Assembly: GCF_963675165.1 (NCBI RefSeq)
Contig: NC_087380.1
Location: forward strand, 6,580,071 to 6,644,070
DNA from: Halichondria panicea
Lineage: Eukaryota > Porifera > Demospongiae > Suberitida > Halichondriidae
DNA: 64,000 nt
Direction of reading: 5' to 3'
The notes under the pieces were generated by a model. It was not told the DNA's origin. It saw only the letters and a list, made by a program, of their open reading frames with translations, and made no database searches. Of the stretch, positions 37,154 through 47,500 are shown in pieces. Position 1 is the stretch's first letter, and each line of letters opens with the position of its first letter. Made by a program: the position numbers and the translations under genes.

Positions 37154-40100
37154 ATGTCTGTCCATCAAGTGCTCTACATTATTCCGTTCCTGTTATCCCT
37201 CCTCACACTCATCTCCTCCTCTGATGACTGTTCTGAACAGGTACAAAGGTTTCCATTCAAACGTGTAATTTGCATGTATTGTTGTGTTTTATTGTTTCCC
37301 ACGTGAAAGAATTGCCTCAGGAGTAATTTGCTTTAGTTATTGCAGTGTTATGCTTGCATCTTTTACAGTGCTTGGTTGAGTGCCAGAAATGGTTTATAAT
37401 AATAATAGGAATGTCTTTAGTGTCTCAAGAGCAAAATATGGCACTGATATAACTGCTAGTATGGACTATATTATAACCAATCATCCTTGCAGAACTCGTA
37501 CCTGTGGAAAGTAGACACACAACCTCCACTGTACCTCTTTGGGACCATGCACGTGCCCTACACCAAACTGTGGGACTTTATACCTGAAAATGTGAAGACT
37601 GCTTTCAGCTCATGCGATGAAGTGTGCCTAGAACTGCGCCTCTCTGACGACGAAACAAGACAAGAATTATACAACTGCCAGCTGTTGTCAGGTGGTGTGG
37701 AGAGTGTGGAGGAGGTGCTCTCTAAAGATATGGTGCAAAGGATCGAGCAATATCTTGAGTCCATTAGAAAGCTATTCTCAAAATGGCTTCCTCAGTCTGG
37801 ATCTCCACTACTAGGTGGAGTAGACAGGTACATTTGCATCTTGAATGTGATGTGATACAAATACCACTTTCCGTCAATCTGATTAGTGCGTGTAACAGAA
37901 AAGAATCCCACATTCATTTCTTACAAACATAATTACAGTTCATCATCTATTTATCCTAGGGCTAATGTTTTTGTCTTTTTGCTGTATTAATGGCAAATAC
38001 ACTAGCAAACGATTGTAACTAAATATTACTTTTATCAAGTGTACTCCTCCTACCCTCTCATATAGTGACACTATGTTCAAGACAATGACGAATGGCTGGA
38101 AGAATAAACGTCCCGTGTGGATCCTAATGCTCATCAGCTCCCTCACCGAGGAGAACATTATCAATAGAAATATTCCTCTATTGGATCTCTTCATGGATAA
38201 TGTCGCCGAGAAGTTGGGGAAGGAGGTGCAAGCAATGGAGAGCCCTCGAGACCAGTGTCGGCCACTCAACAAGATCAGCGATGAGAAGGTGAGGAGGGGA
38301 TGGGGTAGTACAATGAGAGCATCGTTATGACGACTTAAACATGTAATTAACCTCCCTAAAAAACATGTAGGGGCTGAATTGAATTAACACTTGAGAAGTG
38401 GGTACCTTTAATTAATTTTATGTTCAATTATTGGAACACTCAAAAGTTCAAGTGTGTGTAAATACTAATTAGTTCCAAGATTCATAGTATTTAGAGGTTA
38501 ACATGTAGTTTGAAAACACAGCCTTTGTGTCTTCCTTTTCCCATTGAGAACAAAGCTTTCGGTACATGGTTAACACTTATTTTTAATTGCAAAGAGCTAC
38601 TGATTAATATGCTGTGAAAATTGTTGTTTTTTAGTCTTTAATTGGGTTCAATTGACATCACAAGTGTGTTGGCTGTTGCACTTGCAAGCGAGGAGCTTCA
38701 AAGAATTTCAATCCACATTTTTAAAACTGTATCAGTCACATTCAACCCTGTAGCTATCGACGTTTGCCACTATATCTACTCATGCAGTCTGTTTGCTCTC
38801 AAAAATTAGCACTCTGATTTGATAATCGCAACACTGTATAGTGATTGTCGAATTATAGGCTCTTAATTGAGTTGTTGAGCATCAACAATGCCCTTTGTTT
38901 TGACAGCGGTACTTGTCGTAAATCTGATAATACTAACAACAAAATAGCTATTATTTGATAATTGGCTCTTATATCAAATCGATAATTAATTAAAACTCTC
39001 ACACTTGCTGAAGACATTAACTGCATTCCTTACCATGTTAGTACATCTCAATGTTCACGCGGCATGCTCCTCACTTCAGGTGGAGCTGGCTCTCAGAGTA
39101 CAGCTGGACTATTTGGAGGGACAGCTGGCAATCTCCCCGGACAAAGACCAGGAGAGCAATATCTACACATACAGGTACGGACACGCTACACATTGTATTA
39201 TGCAAAAAATGGCTGTTTTTCCTATCATTATTTTTCATGTCAAATATGGCTTGCTTATATAAAAATCAAATCAAACAACTGAGCTCAAAGTACATATTTT
39301 TCCTACGTAGCATGGGCTCCTTTCATGTGCGTATGAGATTGAAGCCTCAGCATAATTATTATGTTTCTCCCTCTAGGTGTGGTGATTTCAAGAAGCTGGT
39401 ATTGAGCACCTCCTTCCTGCCCCTCCCCCCTTTGGACAACATCACCGTGACCTCCCCGACCCTGACTCCTAACGAGACAGCTGTACTTCACTCCGTTGAG
39501 GACTACCTCTGGAACCAGATGGTATTGAGGAGAAATCGAAGAATGGCTAACTCAATTCATAGCCTTCTTTCAAACACAAGAAACAAAACGTACTTTGTCG
39601 CCTTGGGAGCCGGTAAGTCGGTCGATTTTAAACTTAAAAATTTTGGGTCAATATTTGTGTATGTAAGGAATCTATTTGTTGTAGCAACTGTGGATTGCAC
39701 AGATCTTCGGTATGTCTGTGTATACAAGGCTTGTCATGGGAAAGCATCCCTGTAAATAAAGAGAAATTAAAAGACGTGCATTTTTTTGATCAGAATGTCA
39801 AAAATGCTTCTCTAATTTGAAATTGTTTATGAAGCCTCCATTGTGAACCGTTATTGTGCTTCAGTGCATAATTTAAATAATTAGGTAATTGATGGGCGTA
39901 ATGTGATTGGTTATACATGTAGATGCCTGGTTGCTTGGTAATGGAATGATATGTGAATGTGATATGCACTGGTGGATGCATTAAGTTTTCACACATCGAA
40001 CTATGTTGAGAATGGGAAGCATCAAGCGTATGTGCGATTAGACAGGTGTGTGTTTTGGGGGAATTTTTTAGTAACCCCACCTGCAGATGGATGGGCAATC

Positions 40101-41183
40101 AATGCTTGACCACACACAGGCACACGATTCAGTACTATACCATCACCTTACACATACCCCACCCCACACACACACTCATACACAGGCCATTATCTCAGTA
40201 ACAGCAACGTCATCCAGAGACTGAGAAGGAAAGGACACACGGTGGAACACATTCCCGTGCAAAAAGAAATTGACGGGTAAGAGAGAGAATCAGTTTATTG
40301 TCAGTAGATATTTCTCATGTCAGTATATAGGATCACCCTTTTGGTGACATTAATAAAGAGGTGTCCTGCTAACACAGCATGCTATGGAGACTTGAGGACC
40401 CATTAATGTGCTTATAGAACTTGACCTGGTCTTATAGGAAGATCACAATAGACAACAGCTAGGTTTTCACTGTCGTATGAATACTATATACCAGGTTCTC
40501 TGCACATTACCAATGTATCAATTATTAACCCGCCTCCACTTCCTACAGTCCCACTCTCCCCTCAAACACTGTCCAACTGGGTGACCCCAACAAGCGAGTC
40601 ATAGACCTGGATGCCACCCAGGGAGAGGAGACTCCCCGCAGAGACTACCCCACTCTCTCACCTGAGGCAAATGATCGCATCTGGAACTACATTAAATCTA
40701 AGTAAGTGAAATCTATAATTACGTTAATTATAAAAAAGGAATCCACTAAAATACTAGTACCCTAAAATACGATTTAGACCAGTTGATGTAGTAGACTGGG
40801 TTATGATCATTAACTTAATATCTCACTATTATACTGACTTTGCATCCTGGTAAAGGGTCATGAATGTAATACACTAGAATGCACAAACATTTACAACTCC
40901 ACTCCCTCCCCTGTGCAGACCCCCTGTAGCACCTCCCTCAGAACAACAAGGCGATCACCGGACAGCCAGACAATCCCCTCTCCTCACAGACGCAACACAG
41001 GAACAGGGAACACCCGATTCCAGTAATACACATGGGGACATGTGGTCTCAAGAAGTTATGGACTTATTCCAATACCAGGAACAGTCTGTGTCAGGTTCCA
41101 ATTCTATATTGGTTAGCACAAAACTGAATACCATTTTATTATTAGCGTTAGTTGCTGCATTGTCATTGAGTGCTCTGTGGTAG
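37154..41183 (+). CDS. TIKI: TIKI-family metalloprotease (Wnt-inactivating)
   Basis: Eight exons (37154-37240, 37493-37827, 38066-38288, 39080-39174, 39377-39612, 40186-40276, 40549-40701, 40919-41183) give 494 aa with all phases consistent. A signal peptide (VLYIIPFLLSLLTLISSS) leads into the TIKI/TraB catalytic domain. It contains the GxxH motif in YLFGTMHVPY (His49) followed by LWDFIPENVK, the acidic segment EVCLELRLSD, KRPVWILMLISSLTEE, and the second motif GAGHYLS (His327) then GHTVEHIP. A Ser/Pro/Gln-rich linker ends in a hydrophobic segment (LNTILLLALVAALSLSALW), a C-terminal membrane anchor or GPI signal. In vertebrates TIKI trims the N-terminus of Wnt proteins at the cell surface or secretory path; here that role is inferred from homology. 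All motif residues are present, so activity is plausible. Confidence 0.95.
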
Positions 41184-41541
41184 TGAGCTTTTATATACTT
41201 TTTATTTGGCTTGGCTGGTATATATTTATTTTTAAATCATAACATCATCATCATTACTTCAATCTGCACTCAATCATCATCATTAACAATTCATAATTAT
41301 TTTAATAACTTGAATTGTCATGTGAAAAATTAAAGTACATGCAGGTAATAATTATAAGACATATATACAATGGTCAGATATTGGCTAGCTATAATACGTA
41401 ACTGAAGCTAGATCTTATGTATACATTGTATTCGGCATGCTGTCATAATTAATTTATTGATCCAGCTGATTATAAATTATATCTAATAACGGCCACCAAT
41501 TATTGAACAATTGCTGCATGAAGTTTGTTCACTAACTCTAG

Positions 41542-44500
41542 CTAGTAAGTGTTCATAAAGTTCCTCTCGATATTGTTGGCTAGGGCCCCTCCCTCCACCC
41601 CACGGCCTCTCAAAGCCTCCACCATGTCCGACCAGCTCGGAGATCCTTTCTTGAACCACGCCTCCAGCATTGCAACAAAACACTCGTCCACACGATCGTT
41701 GTGAGACACTTGTATACTCTGAAGATTAAAACGTAAATAAATGAGAGAATGCTACAATATACAGATCGAGTATGCGTGAAGCCTCTCTGTTGTATACCGT
41801 ATAGCGGGTAATTTTCGTGGGGTAAAATATTCGTTATTTTCGTGGGCAAGCTGACCTACACGAAATGTTAACGTAGGCGTGGCTTACCGGAACGTAGGAA
41901 TGCAGTGCAGGCAACGAGACTAAACGAAATTTTTGCTCACGTTTCTCGAATTGAACGAATTTTTACCCCACGAAACTTACCCGCTATATGGTATACATGC
42001 CACATAGCTACACACTTTTAAGTAAACTTTCTGTCCTTTCACCTGCAAATGGGCGACTTTGCGTTCCAGCATGCAGTAGCTATATAATCTACATAGTCAA
42101 TTGGACAATACTTACATCAATAGTTCCAAAGTCCACATCCAAGTTAATGGCCAGGTGGTACCACTTTGCACGAGCATCCCAAGTAGCATCTTTGACAGTC
42201 TTGAGAGTTATGTCACCACCTGTAGCTGTGGCCTCACCTATAGAAAAAAGGGTTAAGATGCCAAAATATTGCGACAGCAAGAACTTAATTATAATACTTA
42301 AAGTGCAACTGTTGTCAAAACAAATGTGGGTATAATTACATACATATATCTTGTAGCCTCCTTGGACTATAAGCAACTGTAGGTATAATGAACACACAAT
42401 TTGGCAAATACTTTAGCATTAATAACTTACTGATACATCTCAAGCAGTGGTGTACTTTGAAGCAGAGCTGCTTGTTCTTGAATACTTCACAAGTGTAGAA
42501 CCCATCGCAATGATCCCTCGTCACTTTGTCCACAGTGAGCACTGATTTATCTCCAACCATCTTGCTATTCTTGGTCCACTCGAAGGAGAGACTTGTGACA
42601 CCAGGGTTAGCAAAGGGGAGGGCATCAAGAACAGCTTCCTCATTCAACTCAACTTCCTGGAAAATGATGATTCACAACTTAAACACATTAACCAAGTAAC
42701 AGTACAATGTAAAATGTAAAAGGCATTTGCTATAACACACGAGAAGTACAAATACATATGCATGTTTCTATGTGTACTTTTACGACCTATGTAATGTAAC
42801 ATTGAATTATACCTTTGCAAACCAGCATTCCTGATGTGGCGGCAGAAAAACACGATCGCCCTCACACTGAAAGAAAGGACTGTGACCCTCCATTAATTTG
42901 CATAAACTCGTTTTTTCAGATTTTTGATGCTTTGGGCACTGACAATCAAACGCAATAATCGGCTCGATCTTCTTAATAATTCCGCTCATCACATACAGGA
43001 CAGTAGTCAGCACATAGGAGCAGAGATCATGCATGTCACAACCATATTTTCTGGTGATTTGAATTTCGTAACAGTCGGCATGGGCTACCAGCGTGAAGTG
43101 GTGTTTGGCACTATCAACTTCAAAAGAGACCAGATTTCTCATGACACGAGATTCTCGCAGATTCCATTTCAGCCCCAAAATCATTTTTTGTCCCTCAGAA
43201 ACCAACTTGCTGATCATGGCACAGAAGACACCAATGGGCACATAGCCAGACTCGAAGGTGATCTTGATAGGAGAGGGTGTGTTGGAGTTGATGGCTGGAG
43301 CATTTGAAAGCTCTTCCTTTGAGGCACACTCGAGGACAGCTGGCATGAAGTAGACTGGTTGGGGACCTTTACCAACTATGGGTGCAAGGAGACTGACATG
43401 CTCAAGCAACTTTACAAGCTTGTCGACCGGGATCAATTCACCTTCCTTCACTTTTGTTTCGTTTGACTCAGAATGGCATCGTTCAATCGTAGAAATTGAG
43501 AATTGCCCCAGTTCTTGCCACTTCTTGATCTCAGCGGTGGCGAAACGAGACTTCTTATTGGATGAGTGTAGAGATAGAAGAGATTCGACGATCAGGAGAC
43601 TGATGCTGTTGAAGACAACATTGGGGCTGCAGATGATACGGTTTTTGAAGTAAGACTCCTTGTCCTCTATGTCAGGGTAGTAGAGAAGGGCCCCCACACA
43701 CTGATGCAAATACCAAATGGTAAACTTCACCTCCTCTTCATCCATCTGCAATGCTTTGCCAATCTGAATACACTCTTCCATCGTCGCAATTTCAAACTCT
43801 TTTCTCAGAATGACGCCAAAAAGGAGCTGTGCTGGGCGAATCGGGAGATTGGCTTTTCGGAAAAATGAGTCAAACACTGTTTGAAGGTGTTCACGAATCG
43901 GATCAATGTCAGCATCTATGCCATTAAAGTTGTCCACAGAGAAGAATTGTTTATCATCTGGGTGGCTGATGACATCATCAAAATTGGAGGCAATGGTGGA
44001 TATGGCTTCGTGCTTTTCTTGGAGTTTTGCCTGCAAACGCTTTTCAGTTTCGTCTTGAATGGTAGAATCTGTGCTCAACTGTTGAACAACTGCACTTGCT
44101 AGCTCGGAGAGGGTTTCGTTACATTGCTTCATCTGGAGGGAAAGTTGAATAGCTTTGGTTGTGTTCCGTTTAAAATTTTTTTGAATTTCAGGAGGTATCG
44201 TTTCCTCGAGAATTTCCACTTTGCTTTGCAATTTGGAATTCTCTTGTGATGTCTGCTGCTTTTTAGTGGAAGCTTTTGCTTTTGCTTTTTGCTCTACATG
44301 TTCCACCAGGTCTTTTAAAAAGGTTTCCAATTCAAGCTGCTTGCCAACCTCTGCCTCTAATTCGGAAAAGATCTCCTCCACCTTCTGCTCCGATTCGATT
44401 TCTTGCTGCACCTCCAGAATCAGTTGTATTGCAGCTCTCAGGGTATTTTTGTCAAGACCGGGGTAGTCCCCCTTGAGCTTTGCCTGAACGACTTCTGCCT

Positions 44501-47500
44501 TAGCTTGAATTTCCAACTTGTCTTGGTAAGTGCCCACTAGACTCACGACAGCCTGGAGGTCTCGAAAATGTTCAACTTTATCAGCAATCTTAGAATCAAG
44601 ATAGGAATCAATTGTGATGTGATGGCTGATGGCTGAAAGAATTTGGGAGAGGGTCTCTCGAATTGTATACTTTGCTTGGTAGGGTGTGATTTTGTCTTGG
44701 TCACGTTCGTAAGAAACTTCATAAAGCTCGTCAACATCTTTATCGAGAGGGAAGAAGGCGAGAAACATCCCTGGGCCTTTGCTCAAAAATGGAAGCATCT
44801 CCATGAAGCCGGGCTGTCCACCTATGTCAATGATGTTGAGCAAAACTTTGCCCACCAACTGTTCCATGTAATTGCCTCGCTTGACAATATCTCGAAGGTT
44901 TTCAATGATTTTGTCGACCTTGGTTTCTGGAGCCTTTGCTACATTCTGTGAAACTTCCTTTGTTTCAAAATCTTTTTTTGGCTTTGAATCATCAATGAGA
45001 TCATCTGTTGGATTAGGAATGACTTCTTCAGATTTGACTACTCTGGAAATGGCAGTATTTACAACTTTTTGCAGGCCAATCAAGTAAGCAAAAATCAGTT
45101 GTGCTTCCTTGTCAATATATCTGTAGAGGCTTTGAGAATCAATTTGGAGTCACTTGACACAGCCAGGACTTGAGTACACTCGGCAAGAAGAGTACTGCAG
45201 CGTTTTCTGTCTTGCGGTGAGATAGATGCCAGGTTAAACAGGTGACCAAGCAGACGTTTTCGGAAGGTAGTTTTGCCGAGCCCTGATAGGCCGATTAGGT
45301 ACAGTTTGAGGTAGCGGAGGTTGATGGTGTTCTTTTTATCTCTCAGCAATTCATTCAGCTTGTGTACGTACTTCAACTGCTCTTTAATAGAGGCTGAAAA
45401 TGAAGGAAAGTTAAAGGTTAAAGTTGATCAATAAAGTGACAACCATTCATGCATCAAATCAATTAGTCGTGTATTGTAGTCTGTCAAATACTTGTACAAC
45501 GTAAAACCTTAATTAAAATCTTTATGGTAACGGATTGGAGTTATGCTCTCGTCTGATTTCTTGTTCCCACGCTTTTTTGTGGTTCCCCTGGCCAATCCTA
45601 GCAATTTTTCACATTGCAAATGTTTTTCTAGTCGGATTCCCTTTCTTTTTCAGTACAGTTTACGTATCATGACATGCATAAGTGAAAAATTAACCACTAC
45701 ACCTACGCACCACTTAAAGATGCGGTCTGATAGTGATGTAGTATGACATACTCATACCGGAACCTGGTTTACACTACAACTGCTACAGTTGGATACTCCT
45801 CTTTATACACTCCTGACGGTATAATATATACATTAGGCTACACTGTACATGGTTATCTGCCATAGGATCTGTACGATGGAGTGATTATGTACACATTTCA
45901 GAAGCCTCGATCTCCATAAATTTCAAGTATTTTGCATACTGTACAGCGGGTAATTTTCGTTGGTTCGTATGAACAATATTTTGTATTTTAAATATTTGTA
46001 CAGCTCAGGATAGTAACGTAGCCTCGTTCCCAGCCGAGTTGTCTCTAAAATAACGCTAGGTCGCCAACTAAGCCTGGTATTGATTGTATCTGGGCGTAGT
46101 TAGGAACCAAAAAACAAAAGCAGAGAGATTTGCAAGAACAACATACCTGTCGACAAGGGTCGGCAGTGTCCGACAGGAGCCTGCATGGGCCTCGGCCTTC
46201 TTGCTTCAGTAAGACAATGTATACGTTGATTTGAACAACTGAAACTTGCCATAGCTAACTAGCTAGATAATCTATGGTTAGATTTTATACTAGAGAGCAC
46301 ATACACGAAGCTAAATTACGGTAATATGACAGGAAACAAAATGTGAAGAATCTCTGCTTTTGTTTCCGGTTCCTAACCACGCAGGGGCGTAACTAGCAAT
46401 GAGTCAAAGGAGGCCCTTGCCTCCTAATTCAAGTGTCATGTGTCACTAGTTCTGGCTAGGTAACTTCTGGATAACTAGCCAACTAGGTATATAGAATAAG
46501 CAGAAAATGAGCTCTATCACTGTCTTGTTGATGAAGAAAAGAGCAGGTAAATAACAGTTATACTGCCATTTAATTAGTGGGTGTGGTTTCTGGGCAGCCA
46601 TTTTGCGGGGGCGTTGCCTCCTTCCCGTAAAATTTATAGTTATGCCCCTGCCACGCCCAGATACAATCACTACCAGGCCGTATTTTTCAACTTCGTTCTA
46701 TTAAAGAAAAATTGGCCTTGAACCGAGGCTATAGATAGTAACATTGAACCTATCTGCGGTAGAATATTCGTAAGATGCTCTTCAATACGAAAAATACGAA
46801 CATTTCCACCATATGAAAATAACCCGCTATACGATACTTTGTAAGGCAGCCGAACCTCGACAAGTCACAACACTCTGAGTCTACCAGTTGTTTTACTACC
46901 GCATTAAACAGTGTATACATAAAGTCTATTTGTGTTGAGGTTGACCTTCATAATGTTGTCATAACTTTGTCATACTTTACTGAAATTCAAAGTTCCATAT
47001 ACCATCGGATTCCTTGTTAAAAATTAAGCGCTTCTATCTATATGATGTAGAGCTGATAAGCTTCGTTTTTTCAACCAGCTAAAAGTTAGCATTTTCTATG
47101 TAGAAGTCCCCTGGCATACTTGTCTACCACATAAACCATAACTGAAGCCATAATTGACCACATAACTTCCGGGGCGAGCTCAACACAAATAGACTTTAGT
47201 ATCACGGTACTCACCTGCTGTGTCTATGGTTTCCTGCATTGAGAAGTCATCACTCTTGATGTACTTGACCTCAATTTCATCAGCAATGTCAGGACGGTTA
47301 ATAACTCGTGACCTTAGGGCTTTAACAACAACAGACCAGGTGGGGTTGGGTGAGGACTGGAGACGTTTTCTAAGCATTGCAGTGAGGCGATCTTCTGAGG
47401 TATGGTGGGTCTCAACAATATCCTGTAGAGCGAAATTCCTTAACATTAACATGTCTATAATTATAATTATAAAGTACAATTTTTCAGGTATAGGAACCCG

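Larger units (their letters stand above)
45939..46836. mobile_element. Outer element of a three-level transposon nest
   Basis: Left end TACTGTACAGCGGGTAATTTTCG and right end AACCCGCTATACGATA are terminal inverted repeats of the same family as 41797-41991. The original element is short (compare about 137 bp at 26874-27010). The rest of its length is the insertion 46019-46733. Confidence 0.8.
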
